From Siculibacillus lacustris (GTDB lineage: Bacteria > Pseudomonadota > Alphaproteobacteria > Rhizobiales > Ancalomicrobiaceae): a DNA stretch of 64,000 nucleotides. Shown here one piece after another: positions 46,730-56,661 of the stretch (positions within the stretch are counted from its first letter, which is position 1; every line of letters starts with the position of its first letter). Where the stretch lies: NCBI RefSeq assembly GCF_004328075.1, contig NZ_SJFN01000013.1, positions 56,666 to 120,665 on the forward strand, given 5' to 3'. Both the position numbers and the translations under genes were made by a program. The notes under the pieces are model-generated. The model was not told the DNA's origin, did not search any database, and saw nothing but the letters and a program-made list of their open reading frames with translations.

Positions 46730-48073
46730 ATGCAGGTGACCGAGACCCTTTCCGAAGGCCTGAAGCGCGAACTCTCCATCACGGTTCCCGCCGCCGATCT
46801 CGCCGGCCGGCTCGACAAGCGCCTGGCCGAACTCAAGGACACCGTTCGCATCAACGGCTTCCGCCCCGGCAAGGTGCCGACCGCGCACCTCAAGCGCCTG
46901 GTCGGTCCGCAGGAGATGGCCAAGATCGTCGACACGGTGATCGGCGAATCGATCCGCGTCGCCCTCGAGACCCGCGACGAGCGCCCGGCGCTCAACCCCG
47001 ACATCGATCTCGCCGAAGGCGTCGCCGCCGAGAAGGTGGTCGCCGGTGAAGCCGATCTGGTGTTCACGGCGAGCTACGAGCTGCTGCCGACCTTCGAGAT
47101 CCAGGATTGGACCGGCGTCGAGCTGGAGCGTCCGGTGGTCGAAGTCGGCGAAGACGAGGTCGACGCCCGCGTCGCCCAGATCGCCGAGAGCAACCGTCCC
47201 TTCGTCGACAAGACCGAAGGCGCCGCCGCCACCGGCGACCGCGTCAAGATCGACTTCGTCGGCTCGATCGACGGCGTGCCGTTCGAGAACGGCTCGGCCG
47301 AAGACGCCGATCTGGTGCTCGGCTCGTCGACCTTCATCCCCGGCTTCGAAGATCAGCTGATCGGCGTGTCGGTCGGCGACGAGGTCACCGTCACCGTGAC
47401 CTTCCCGGCCGATTACGGCGCGGCCCACCTCGCCGGAAAGGAAGCCGCCTTCGCCGTCAAGGTGAAGGCGATTTCGGCGCCCGGCGAACTGGTCGTCGAC
47501 GACGAATGGGCGACCAAGCTCGGTCTCGAATCGCTCGCCCGCCTGCGCGAAGTGGTCAAGGAGCAGATCGGCTCGCAGTATGCCGCCGCCACCCGCACCA
47601 AGATCAAGCGCGCCCTCCTCGACAAGCTCGACGAGCAGTATCGCTTCGATCTGCCCTCCAAGCTGGTCGACGGCGAGTTCGACAACATCTGGAATCAGGC
47701 CCAGCAGGAGATGACCGGCGCCGGCAAGACCTTTGCCGACGAGGGCACCACCGAAGAGGCCGCCCGCGCCGACTATCGCAAGATCGCCGAGCGCCGCGTC
47801 CGCCTCGGGCTCGTCCTCTCCGAGATCGGCGAGAAGCGCGAGGTCAAGATCACCGACGAGGAAGTGTCGCGTGCTCTGATCGAACGCGCTCGCCAGTTCC
47901 CCGGCCAGGAGAAGCAGGTGTTCGACTACTACCGCTCCAACGACATGGCGCTCGCGACCCTGCGCGCCCCGATCTTCGAGGAGAAGGTGGTCGATCTGAT
48001 CCTCGCCGAGGCCAAGGTCACCGACAAGCCGGTGACCAAGGACGAGCTCCTCGCCGACCCCGACGAGGCGTGA
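46730..48073 (+). CDS. tig: Trigger factor
   Basis: 447-residue ribosome-bound chaperone with peptidyl-prolyl isomerase activity. Ribosome-binding signature FRPGKVPTAHLKRLVG near residue 43 and the FKBP domain around 150-240 (GDRVKIDFVGSIDG, FIPGFEDQLIGVSVGDE). Start ATG at 46730 yields MQVTETLSEGLKRE. Upstream 299-bp gap includes GC-rich hairpin-prone sequence but no other gene. First gene of tig-clpP-clpX-lon. Confidence 0.96.
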   Translation: MQVTETLSEGLKRELSITVPAADLAGRLDKRLAELKDTVRINGFRPGKVPTAHLKRLVGPQEMAKIVDTVIGESIRVALETRDERPALNPDIDLAEGVAAEKVVAGEADLVFTASYELLPTFEIQDWTGVELERPVVEVGEDEVDARVAQIAESNRPFVDKTEGAAATGDRVKIDFVGSIDGVPFENGSAEDADLVLGSSTFIPGFEDQLIGVSVGDEVTVTVTFPADYGAAHLAGKEAAFAVKVKAISAPGELVVDDEWATKLGLESLARLREVVKEQIGSQYAAATRTKIKRALLDKLDEQYRFDLPSKLVDGEFDNIWNQAQQEMTGAGKTFADEGTTEEAARADYRKIAERRVRLGLVLSEIGEKREVKITDEEVSRALIERARQFPGQEKQVFDYYRSNDMALATLRAPIFEEKVVDLILAEAKVTDKPVTKDELLADPDEA

Positions 48074-48126
48074 GCGACGCCGCGCCGACGGCCTCCGCCC
48101 GGCGCGACGAACGGCGATTCTCTCCC

Positions 48127-48157
48127 GAAGCCCGCCCTCGTGGCGGGCTTCGTCGTT
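48127..48157 (+). terminator. Terminator after tig
   Basis: GAAGCCCGCC (48127-48136) pairs with GGCGGGCTTC (48142-48151) around a 5-base loop, 54 bp after the stop. The remaining gap to clpP (about 340 bp) shows no gene. Confidence 0.75.
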
Positions 48158-48500
48158 GCGCGGGAGCGGGCGCGCGCCCCGGCAACGCGGCGACGGTGCG
48201 CCGGATCTCGCGCCAACCCCTTGAACCGCGGCGCTTTCGCACCCAACTGTCGCTCTTCGGGAGGGGCGTTGACGATGAATCCGGGCAACCGGGACGGCGC
48301 GTCGCCACCCCTTTCGAATTCGTCCCCCATGCAATATGTATCGGGAAAAGGGGGGCCGACGCTCCCGGCGTCGTTCATGCCCGCGCCCGGCTCGCATCCG
48401 GGCTCCCGTCCGGCGACCCTCGCAATCCGTCGCCCCCGTCCGTCGACCCCGAGGGTCGGCACGAGGGGACCCGCAAGTTTCCGAAAGGCCAGGTGAGCCG

Positions 48501-49133
48501 ATGCACGATCCCCTCGACACCTTGATGAGCACGCTGGTTCCGATGGTGGTGGAGACCACCAACCGCGGCGAGCGCGCCTACGACATCTATTCCCGCCTCC
48601 TCAAGGAGCGGATCATCTTCATCACCGGCCCGGTCGAAGACTACATGGCGACCCTGGTGTGCGCGCAGCTCCTGTTCCTCGAAGCCGAGAACCCGAACAA
48701 GGAGATCGCGATGTACATCAACTCTCCGGGAGGTTCCGTTACGGCGGGTCTTGCGATCTACGACACCATGCAGTTCATCAAGCCGGCGGTCTCCACGCTC
48801 TGCGTCGGTCAGGCCGCGTCGATGGGCTCGCTGCTGCTGGCCGCCGGCGCCAAGGGTGCGCGCTACTGCCTGCCCAATTCGCGGGTCATGGTGCATCAGC
48901 CCTCGGCCGGCTTCCGCGGCAACGCCGCCGACATCGCCATTCGGGCCCAGGAGATCCTGTCCCTGAAGCATCGCCTGAACGAGATCTACGTCGAGCACAC
49001 CGGTCAGACGATGGACGCCATCGTCGAGGCGCTCGACCGCGACAACTTCATGACGGCGGCCGGCGCCAAGGACTTCGGGCTGGTCGATGCGGTCATCACC
49101 ACCCGCGCCGCCCTCGAAGCGGTCAACGGCTGA
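48501..49133 (+). CDS. clpP: ATP-dependent Clp protease proteolytic subunit
   Basis: 210-residue serine peptidase that assembles as a double heptamer with ClpX/ClpA. Catalytic triad contexts: Ser in [15 protein letters not shown], His in [10 protein letters not shown] and Asp in [11 protein letters not shown]-terminal propeptide-like segment [18 protein letters not shown]. Upstream AAGGCCAGGTGAGCCG gives a ribosome-binding site. Followed by clpX after 353 bp. Confidence 0.96.
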   Translation: MHDPLDTLMSTLVPMVVETTNRGERAYDIYSRLLKERIIFITGPVEDYMATLVCAQLLFLEAENPNKEIAMYINSPGGSVTAGLAIYDTMQFIKPAVSTLCVGQAASMGSLLLAAGAKGARYCLPNSRVMVHQPSAGFRGNAADIAIRAQEILSLKHRLNEIYVEHTGQTMDAIVEALDRDNFMTAAGAKDFGLVDAVITTRAALEAVNG

Positions 49134-49486
49134 GCGACGGCGACGGGCCGACGGTGCGCCGCCGGCTCCATTGGCATGAAGATCGCATCGAACGGTTCGA
49201 TGTGATGGCTCCGAGGCGGAAGTGTCGGTTCGGCGACGAATCGACGGTCTCGGGTAGGAAAGCGCGCGAGACGCGATCGAGCGCCCTCGAAAGTCCTCTC
49301 CCGGACACCGGTGAGGGGGCTCGGGGTCATTAACGTGACCTCGAGCATTGGCTCCCTACCATGGTGATGGTCGAGGGAGTTTCCCCTCGCACCGTCCGTG
49401 CGGCGGTGGCGAGGCGAGGAGACCCGCGGCGGATCGGTCCGCTGGCGGCATCCGGTCGGAAGATCTGCGCGGTTACGAGGTTGGCG
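49134..49486. other. clpP-clpX intergenic region
   Basis: 353 bp, no gene supported. A GGACTTTCGA...-type hairpin is possible near 49285-49330 (TCTCCCGGACACCGGTGAGG), which could be a clpP terminator or attenuator; clpX probably has its own promoter here. Confidence 0.35.
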
Positions 49487-50746
49487 ATGAGCAAAGTCAC
49501 GGGAAGCGACACCAAGAACACCCTCTACTGCTCGTTCTGCGGCAAGTCGCAACACGAAGTCAGGAAACTCATCGCGGGTCCGACGGTGTTCATCTGCGAT
49601 GAATGCGTCGAACTGTGCATGGACATCATCCGTGAGGAGAACAAGTCCTCGCTGGTGAAGTCGCGGGACGGCATTCCGACGCCGCGCGAGATCCGCAAGG
49701 TCCTCGACGACTACGTCATCGGCCAGGAACACGCCAAGAAGGTGCTGTCGGTCGCCGTCCACAATCACTACAAGCGGCTGAACCACGCCTCGAAGAACAA
49801 CGACGTCGAGCTGTCGAAGTCGAATGTCCTGCTGATCGGTCCGACCGGTTCGGGCAAGACGCTGCTCGCCCAGACGCTCGCCCGGATCCTCGACGTGCCC
49901 TTCACCATGTCGGACGCCACGACGCTGACCGAAGCCGGTTACGTCGGCGAGGACGTCGAGAACATCATCCTGAAGCTGCTCCAGTCGGCCGACTACAACG
50001 TCGAACGGGCCCAGCGCGGCATCGTCTACATCGACGAGGTCGACAAGATCTCCCGCAAGTCCGACAACCCGTCGATCACCCGTGACGTCTCGGGCGAGGG
50101 CGTGCAGCAGGCCCTGCTGAAGATCATGGAAGGCACCGTCGCCTCGGTGCCTCCCCAGGGCGGCCGCAAGCATCCCCAGCAGGAGTTCCTGCAGGTCGAC
50201 ACCACCAACATCCTGTTCATCGTCGGCGGCGCCTTCGCCGGCCTCGAGCGGATCATCTCCGACCGCGGTCGCGGCACCTCGATCGGCTTCAAGGCCAAGG
50301 TCCAGGCCCCCGAAGACCGCCGCACCGGCGCGCTGTTCGCCGAGGTCGAGCCCGAGGATCTGGTCAAGTTCGGCCTGATCCCCGAGTTCATCGGCCGTCT
50401 GCCGATCATCGCGACGCTGGGCGACCTCGACGTCGACGCCCTGGTCGAGATCCTGACCGCCCCGAAGAACGCACTGGCGCGTCAGTACCAGCGCCTGTTC
50501 GAGATGGAGGGCGTCGAGCTGGTGTTCCACGAGGACGCGCTGAAGGCCATCGCCAAGCGGGCGATCGAGCGCAAGACCGGCGCCCGTGGCCTGCGCTCGA
50601 TCCTCGAGGCGATCCTGCTCGAGACCATGTTCGAGCTGCCGGGCCTCAAGGGCGTCAAGGAGATCGTCATCTCCCCCGAAGTGGTCACCGGCAACGCCCG
50701 GCCGCTCTACACCTACGAGGACGAGGCGACGGCGACCTCCGCCTGA
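49487..50746 (+). CDS. clpX: ATP-dependent Clp protease ATP-binding subunit ClpX
   Basis: 419 residues. N-terminal zinc-binding C4 domain ([16 protein letters not shown] and [10 protein letters not shown]), then the AAA+ domain: Walker [16 protein letters not shown], Walker [12 protein letters not shown], and sensor residues. The [10 protein letters not shown] pore motif is present. Unfolds substrates for ClpP. Start ATG at 49487 gives [11 protein letters not shown]; the upstream frame is not conserved. Confidence 0.97.
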   Translation: MSKVTGSDTKNTLYCSFCGKSQHEVRKLIAGPTVFICDECVELCMDIIREENKSSLVKSRDGIPTPREIRKVLDDYVIGQEHAKKVLSVAVHNHYKRLNHASKNNDVELSKSNVLLIGPTGSGKTLLAQTLARILDVPFTMSDATTLTEAGYVGEDVENIILKLLQSADYNVERAQRGIVYIDEVDKISRKSDNPSITRDVSGEGVQQALLKIMEGTVASVPPQGGRKHPQQEFLQVDTTNILFIVGGAFAGLERIISDRGRGTSIGFKAKVQAPEDRRTGALFAEVEPEDLVKFGLIPEFIGRLPIIATLGDLDVDALVEILTAPKNALARQYQRLFEMEGVELVFHEDALKAIAKRAIERKTGARGLRSILEAILLETMFELPGLKGVKEIVISPEVVTGNARPLYTYEDEATATSA

Positions 50747-50770
50747 TCCGCTTCCCCGCGATCGTCTCTG

Positions 50771-50805
50771 CGACGCCCGGCCGAACCCTCGGTCGGGCGT
50801 CGTCG
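50771..50805 (+). terminator. Terminator after clpX
   Basis: CGACGCCCG and CGGGCGTCG form a stem separated by a GC-rich loop that can itself pair (GGCCGA/TCGGTC). Followed by TCGTGTCG. Lies 25 bp after the stop. Confidence 0.6.
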
Positions 50806-50968
50806 TGTCGAGGACCCGACTCGTGTCGGCCACCGCGCCGGCGCCCCCGACTCCCGCCGCCATCGCCACCCGTATTCCACCCAGGTTACGCCACGTCGCC
50901 GAGAAGTCCCTGACGCTACGAGGAAATTCATCCTTTTCGCAGTGCGGCGATCACAGACCGGTGTTTTC

Positions 50969-51000
50969 CTTGACACGGCCGGACCCGGTAGCCACCTAAT
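50969..51000 (+). promoter_or_regulatory. Possible heat-shock/housekeeping promoter of lon
   Basis: CTTGACA at 50969-50975 and CACCTAAT at 50993-51000 fit the general layout of alphaproteobacterial RpoH promoters (CTTG ... CC-TAT) and also a sigma-70 -35. The spacing to a classical -10 is slightly long. About 205 bp before lon. Confidence 0.35.
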
Positions 51001-51205
51001 GGGAGAACGGGACCTTCGCAGGGGATCTCATCGTCGGGCCCCAGGAGGGGACGGGGGAGGGGTGGTCTGCCGAACGGACGGCGCGTGGGACGGCTCGGGG
51101 CCGCTCGCCACGCTGCGGTCCGCGGGACGTCGGTCGCCGGTCCGCCGCCGAGATCGGGGCACGTGGTGCCCGATGGTCGGAGGCGTGGCCAGAAAGGACG
51201 GGAAC

Positions 51206-53629
51206 ATGACCGCCGAAGACACTTCGACCGCCGCCGGCACCCCCGGCACCGACATCTATGCCGTGCTGCCGCTGCGCGACATCGTCGTCTTTCCGCACAT
51301 GATCGTGCCGCTGTTCGTGGGCCGCGAGAAGTCGATCCGCGCCCTCGAGCAGGTGATGAAGGCCGACAAGCAGATTCTGCTCGCCACGCAGAAGAACGCC
51401 TCCGACGACGATCCGACCAGCGATGCGATCTATGAGATCGGTACGCTGGCCAGCGTCCTGCAGCTTCTCAAGCTGCCCGACGGCACCGTCAAGGTGCTGG
51501 TCGAGGGCGCCAGCCGGGCCGAGATCGTGCGCTTCGTCGAACGCTCCGACATCTTCGAGGCGGAAGTCCGCGTCGTCGACGAAGTGGTCGCCAGCCCCGT
51601 CGAGATGGAGGCGCTCGCCCGCTCGGTGGTCACCGAGTTCGAGAACTACGTCAAGCTCAACAAGAAGGTCTCGCCGGAGGTCCTGGGCACGGTCACCCAG
51701 ATCACCGACCATTCCAAGCTCGCCGACACCGTCGCCTCGCATCTCGCGGTCAAGATCCCGGAGAAGCAGGAGCTGCTCGGCATCCTCTCGGTGTCGAGCC
51801 GCCTCGAGAAGGTGCTCGGCCACATGGAGAGCGAGATCTCGGTGCTCCAGGTCGAAAAGCGCATCCGCTCGCGCGTCAAGCGCCAGATGGAGAAGACCCA
51901 ACGCGAGTACTATCTGAACGAGCAGATCAAGGCGATCCAGAAGGAGCTCGGCGACAACGAGGACGGCCGCGACGAACTGGCCGAGCTCGAGGAGCGGATC
52001 GTCAAGACCAAGCTCTCCAAGGAGGCCCGGGAAAAGGCCACCGGCGAGCTCAAGAAGCTGCGCCAGATGAGCCCGATGTCGGCGGAAGCCACCGTCGTGC
52101 GCAACTACCTCGACTGGCTGCTCGGCATCCCCTGGCAGAAGAAGTCGAAGCTGAAGCAGGACCTGAACTTCGCCCAGGAGATCCTCGACGACGACCACTA
52201 CGGCCTCGACAAGGTCAAGGAGCGGATCGTCGAATATCTCGCCGTGCAGAGCCGCGGCAACAAGCTGAAGGGCCCGATCCTGTGCCTGGTCGGCCCTCCG
52301 GGCGTCGGCAAGACCTCGCTCGGCAAGTCGATCGCCAAGGCGACCGGCCGTGAGTTCGTGCGCGTGTCGCTCGGCGGCGTGCGCGACGAATCGGAGATCC
52401 GCGGTCATCGCCGCACCTACATCGGCTCGATGCCCGGCAAGGTCGTCCAGTCGATGCGCAAGGCCAAGAAGTCCAATCCGCTGTTCCTGCTCGACGAGAT
52501 CGACAAGATGGGTATGGACTTCCGCGGCGATCCCTCGTCGGCCCTGCTCGAGGTGCTCGATCCCGAACAGAACTCGACCTTCATGGACCACTACCTGGAG
52601 GTCGAATACGACCTCTCGGACGTGATGTTCGTGACCACCGCCAACACGCTGAACATCCCGGCGCCGCTGATGGATCGGATGGAGATCATCCGCATCGCCG
52701 GCTACACCGAGGACGAGAAGCTCGAGATCGCCCACAAGCACCTGATCCCCAAGATCATGAAGGATCACGGGCTGAAGGCGAAGGAGTTCTCGATCGACGA
52801 TTCGGCCCTGCGGATGGCGATCAGCACCTACACCCGGGAAGCCGGCGTGCGGAATCTCGAGCGCGAGCTCGCGACTCTCGCCCGTAAGGCGACCAAGGAC
52901 CTGGTGCTGAAGAAGGCCGACAAGATCGTCGTCGATCCGGCGCAGCTCGAGGCCTATCTCGGCGTTCCGCGCTTCCGGCACGGCGAGGTCGAGCTCGAGG
53001 ATCAGGTGGCGGTGGTCACCGGTCTCGCCTGGACCGAGGTGGGCGGCGAGTTGCTGACCATCGAGGCGGTGATGATGCCCGGCAAGGGCCGCATGACCGT
53101 CACCGGCAACCTGCGCGACGTGATGAAGGAGTCGATCTCGGCGGCGGCGTCCTATGTCCGCTCGCGGGCCCTGGACTTCGGCATCGAGCCGCCGCTGTTC
53201 GAGAAGCGCGACGTCCACGTCCATGTTCCCGAAGGCGCCACGCCCAAGGACGGGCCGTCGGCCGGCATCGCCATGGCCACCACCATCGTCTCGGTGTTGA
53301 CCGGCATCCCCGTGCACCACGACGTCGCCATGACCGGCGAAGTCACCCTGCGCGGTCGCGTCCTGCCGATCGGCGGGCTCAAGGAGAAGCTCCTGGCGGC
53401 GCTGCGCGGCGGCATCAAGAAGGTGCTGATCCCGCAGGAGAACGCCAAGGATCTCGCCGAGATCCCGGAGAACGTGAAGTCCGGGATGGAGATCATTCCG
53501 GTCAGTCGGATGGACGAGGTGCTCGCCCATGCCCTGACCCGGATGCCCGAACGCATCGAATGGGAGGAGCCGGCGACCACCGCGGCCGCCACTCCCGACG
53601 ACGACGCGGCCTTGCCGACCGCGCACTGA
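51206..53629 (+). CDS. lon: ATP-dependent Lon protease
   Basis: 807 residues. LAN domain at the N-terminus ([25 protein letters not shown]), AAA+ core with Walker [16 protein letters not shown] and Walker [12 protein letters not shown], and C-terminal Ser-Lys protease domain with the nucleophile in [13 protein letters not shown] and Lys in [12 protein letters not shown]. Complete. ATG at 51206 follows AAGGACGGGA. Degrades misfolded and regulatory proteins, including antitoxins. Confidence 0.97.
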   Translation: MTAEDTSTAAGTPGTDIYAVLPLRDIVVFPHMIVPLFVGREKSIRALEQVMKADKQILLATQKNASDDDPTSDAIYEIGTLASVLQLLKLPDGTVKVLVEGASRAEIVRFVERSDIFEAEVRVVDEVVASPVEMEALARSVVTEFENYVKLNKKVSPEVLGTVTQITDHSKLADTVASHLAVKIPEKQELLGILSVSSRLEKVLGHMESEISVLQVEKRIRSRVKRQMEKTQREYYLNEQIKAIQKELGDNEDGRDELAELEERIVKTKLSKEAREKATGELKKLRQMSPMSAEATVVRNYLDWLLGIPWQKKSKLKQDLNFAQEILDDDHYGLDKVKERIVEYLAVQSRGNKLKGPILCLVGPPGVGKTSLGKSIAKATGREFVRVSLGGVRDESEIRGHRRTYIGSMPGKVVQSMRKAKKSNPLFLLDEIDKMGMDFRGDPSSALLEVLDPEQNSTFMDHYLEVEYDLSDVMFVTTANTLNIPAPLMDRMEIIRIAGYTEDEKLEIAHKHLIPKIMKDHGLKAKEFSIDDSALRMAISTYTREAGVRNLERELATLARKATKDLVLKKADKIVVDPAQLEAYLGVPRFRHGEVELEDQVAVVTGLAWTEVGGELLTIEAVMMPGKGRMTVTGNLRDVMKESISAAASYVRSRALDFGIEPPLFEKRDVHVHVPEGATPKDGPSAGIAMATTIVSVLTGIPVHHDVAMTGEVTLRGRVLPIGGLKEKLLAALRGGIKKVLIPQENAKDLAEIPENVKSGMEIIPVSRMDEVLAHALTRMPERIEWEEPATTAAATPDDDAALPTAH

Positions 53630-53661
53630 CCGGCCGAATCGCTGCCCGTTCGTCCCTCGAG

Positions 53662-53694
53662 ACCCCCGCGTGTCGGCCACACGCGGGGGTTTTT
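53662..53694 (+). terminator. Strong terminator after lon
   Basis: ACCCCCGCGTGT pairs perfectly with ACACGCGGGGGT around CGGCC and runs into TTTTT. Textbook rho-independent terminator. Confidence 0.9.
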
Positions 53695-53991
53695 CGTGGG
53701 TTGAAGGCGACAGTTCGGAAACGTCTTCGGTGAAAATTGCCGATTCCGGTCGAAAATCCACGGGAGACGTCGAGAAAACCCTTGCGGCGCGCCGCTTTTC
53801 GGGGCTTTTGGCGCAAGTCCGTCCGGTCGGCGGGCGTTCGCTGCGGGCTGCGATACGACATTCCGTCGGGTCGTTTCGCCGCGGTCAGGACGCCGATCGT
53901 CCCCGGGCGGGTCTGAGACAGACTGTTCCGCCGATGGTTCCGCGGCCGCGATGCGCCGCCGTGCCGAGATCAAGAACGAGGGAAGACGACG

Positions 53992-54267
53992 ATGAACAAG
54001 AACGACCTGATCGCCGAAGTGGCCTCCAAGACCGGCCAGACCAAGGTTGCCGCCGGTGAAGCCGTGGACGCCGCCTTCGACGCGATCACCGCGGCCCTCG
54101 CCAAGGGCGACGACGTCAAGATCGCCGGCTTCGGCAACTTCGTCGTGTCGACCCGCGCCGCCTCGGAAGGCCGCAACCCGCGTACCGGCGAGACCATCGC
54201 CATCCCCGCCCAAAAGGCCGCCAAGTTCCGCGCCGGCAAGGCCCTCAAGGACGCCGTCAACGGCTGA
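53992..54267 (+). CDS. hup: DNA-binding protein HU
   Basis: 91-residue nucleoid protein. MNKNDLIAEVASKTGQTKVAAGEAVDAAFDAI start and DVKIAGFGNFVVSTRAASEGRNPRTGETIAIPA arm region are canonical HU-beta. Abundant, non-specific DNA bender. GGGAAGACGACG precedes the ATG. Located after lon, as in many proteobacteria. About 330 bp of non-coding sequence follow before tRNA-Val. Confidence 0.96.
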   Translation: MNKNDLIAEVASKTGQTKVAAGEAVDAAFDAITAALAKGDDVKIAGFGNFVVSTRAASEGRNPRTGETIAIPAQKAAKFRAGKALKDAVNG

Positions 54268-54599
54268 TCCATCGTGCGGTGTGATCGGCCGCCCACGGGC
54301 CCGATCGCCCGCCGTTCCCCTCGCGCGCCGGCCTGCGGCGGCGGGGAGGGTCGTGACGAGATCGCGCCGCCGCGTTCGGCCGCGCGGTCGCACCGACGAT
54401 CGCGATCCCTCGTGGATCGCCGGTCGCTTTCGAACTTCCGGTCGCGCGGGGCGCTCGTTCACCGCGCACCGGCGCCGATCGGACAGGGTCGCAGGCGACG
54501 CGCGAAGTTTTCGCGCGCGCCTTTCGGCCTTCGACGGCAGGGATCGCGGCGCGGCATCGCCGTCGCGATCGACCGGCGCCGCTCGCCCGCGGCGTCCCC
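54268..54599. other. hup-tRNA intergenic region
   Basis: 332 bp, GC-rich, with no gene I can support; presumably contains the tRNA promoter and a hup terminator, neither of which is clear. Confidence 0.35.
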
Positions 54600-54674
54600 G
54601 GGCGGTTAGCTCAGCGGTAGAGCGACGGTTTTACACGCCGTTGGTCGGGGGTTCGATCCCCTCACCGCCCACCA
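54600..54674 (+). tRNA. tRNA-Val (anticodon UAC)
   Basis: Cloverleaf by eye: acceptor GGGCGGT with ACCGCCC, D-stem GCTC/GAGC, anticodon stem ACGGT/GCCGT around TTTACAC with anticodon TAC, T-arm GGGGG-TTCGATC-CCCTC, and an encoded ACCA 3' end. Its 3' end marks the sharp change to lower-GC, fragmentary DNA, a usual integration site for mobile elements. Confidence 0.93.
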
Positions 54675-55823
54675 TCTATCTAGTTGTTTTGAAATCGCTT
54701 TTTATTTCGCCGGCTTACACGTCTTTCGGGGCTCTGGCGATTTGGAAGCAGATGGTAACCAACCCAGGCGGAATGGCACCGTTTGGAAGCCCCGTCTTTG
54801 GTCACTGACATTTTCAGAGACCCCGTTTTGGGCACCAGGAAAATGCCCGGAAATTCCCTCTGGCCCCTGAAATTCTAACCCCCTGTTCTAATATTCGGAG
54901 GCCTCCGGCTTTGGTTCAAAACCCTGACCCCTTTTCGGCATATTCGCCGCACCTGTAGGGGGGGTGTAACTCACTGATTTCCCTACGCTTTCGACTTCCT
55001 TAATTTTTATAATATTCTCTAATATCCGCTGTCCACCCTGTCCACGCCGTCCAAACCTCATGAATTCAACAACTTACGGCGGAGCCGCGCTGTCCAAGTG
55101 CTGTCCAACACCGTCCAAATAGTCGCCGAGAAAGGGTGGTTTCACCGCACAACGCCGCGGGCGCACACCAACACCGGCGCCGGTCTCGCAAATTTTTTTG
55201 AAAATTCCGTTTCACGAGGGCGCGGCGCGGGCTCGCGTCGGGGTGGCGCTGAGCGATGCGGCAGCGGGGGGCAAGTCCGCCGCCGCGGTGCGTAATCGAG
55301 CCAACCCGAGTTAATGCAACCAGCAGGAGAATAACGCGTGTACTGCGCTTACACTGGTTGGGAAGCGTGTATAGGTTTCGCCGGAGCGACACTGGAGAAA
55401 CCTCGGGCTGCGTCCGCACTCGCAGGCCACCCGGGGTGGGGAAGGACCCGAAGGTGGGCCGCCATGGTTGTCGCGTGGGGATGGGAGCACACATCCGCCG
55501 GATCGCCGGTGGCGCGCCCGCTTCCGATCACGCAACGGCTGTTTCCAACTGATCGTGGTCAGCGTGGGGCGGTGCGGCATTAGAGGCGAAGAGAGGGCGC
55601 GGGAGAGTGGTGCGGTAGTCGACCAATTATTGGTTTCGGATGTATGCTCAAAGGCCGAGGACATAGGAACCTGTATCCATCGGAAGGTTTCATGCTTGGC
55701 ATCGAGACATCGCGCGACTTACTCGCAGTCCTTTGCGAAGACGACGACGCCTATTGACTGGATCCGACGTCAGAGCGGCTGGCGGTGCACTGTTCAGTAA
55801 CCGGACGCCATCTTCACGATTGA
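54675..55823. other. Lower-GC accessory DNA directly after tRNA-Val
   Basis: About 1.15 kb, clearly poorer in GC than the chromosome to its left. No intact gene is supported on either strand. An imperfect direct repeat CCCCGTCTTTGGTCAC / CCCCGTTTTGGGCACC lies near 54793-54835, and a block of GTCCA repeats follows at 55029-55119. I found no second copy of the tRNA 3' end in the window that would mark the other border. Confidence 0.5.
55029..55119. repeat. GTCCA iteron-like repeats in two matching blocks
   Basis: Block 1 (55029-55055): CTGTCCA, CTGTCCA, CCGTCCAAA at 9-11 bp steps. Block 2 (55090-55119): again CTGTCCA, CTGTCCA, CCGTCCAAA at 10-11 bp steps. The order is preserved in both. Iterons of about one helical turn are used by replication initiators, but remnants of a primase gene could also give this pattern. 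Confidence 0.55.
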
Positions 55824-56153
55824 ATTTTTCACGAGTTCATCGATGAGAAGAAAGCGCCGGGCCTCGGCGAACTTCGTGGCGACCCGATTGTCGACGAGGC
55901 CGGGGAGCCCATCTCGGCACCGAAACCCTTCTGGTGGTCGTGGACCAAGCGACCGCTCCCTTGGTTCCCGGTCCTCCAAAATCTCGCCAACGGGACAAAG
56001 CAAATGAACCTCGGCTCGCCGAACCTCGGGGCCGCCGTCACAGGATCGCGCTCGGCGGCGTCGCGCACGGCTCTGGACGGCGCTCGGGCGGGGGACATTG
56101 ATGGGATGAACGGTCATCCGAGGGCGCCATCTCCATTCGCCGACCCCGGATGA
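55824..56153 (+). pseudogene. Fragment of an unrecognised protein gene
   Basis: A frame with coding-like codon use reads HEFIDEKKAPGLGELRGD, then DEAGEPISAPKPFWWSWTK and PLPWFPVLQNLANGTKQMN, and ends at TGA 56151. Tryptophan- and proline-rich sequence with sensible residue order suggests real protein rather than noise. It lacks a start; just upstream, FTIEFF in another frame across a run of five Ts suggests a frameshift. I do not recognise the family. On the opposite strand the open frame is less protein-like. Confidence 0.4.
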
Positions 56154-56661
56154 CCCCGCGTCCACAAACCCGTCTTGACGAGTGCGACAGATGGACTCAT
56201 TGTCAGTTCAATCGAAGGGATTTTCCGGCTCTGTGGACACGAGCGGGATGGCTCCCGCATCGCCCGAGTGTTCCCTCGAAAATCCCTACGCCCCACCCGG
56301 CCGTGGAGTCGGGGCTGCGCAGCTCGTCTCACCTCATTCAGCCGGAACAACTCCGGCTGATCGCCGATAGTTGTCCCGGCGACGTGCTGCTGATCGAACA
56401 GGTCGATCGGCTCTCGCGCCTCACCTCCTCCGATTGGCAGCGGTTGCGCTCCGAACTCGACGCCCGACAGATCTGCGTCGTCGCCCTCGACCTCCCCACG
56501 TCGTGGATGCTCACCGCACCGGCCGACGACTTCACCGCCCGCATGTTCGGCGCCGTCAATTCGATGATGCTCGACGTGCTCGCCGCCGTGGCGCGGAAGG
56601 ACTACGAGGACCGCCGCCGCCGGCAGGCTCAAGGACAGGCGAAGGCCAACGCGGCGGGTAA

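Noticed and set aside
55029..55119. GTCCA repeats as a CRISPR array
   Set aside because: Units are only 7-9 bp with 2-4 bp spacing; no 25-40 bp repeats or unique spacers, and no cas genes.
55066..55494. Minus-strand 142-codon open frame after the tRNA
   Set aside because: No conserved motif, many Arg and Cys residues, crosses the GTCCA repeats; no support for a real gene.
55794..56165. Minus-strand 123-codon open frame
   Set aside because: The plus-strand frame through the same DNA looks far more like protein, so this one was treated as its shadow.
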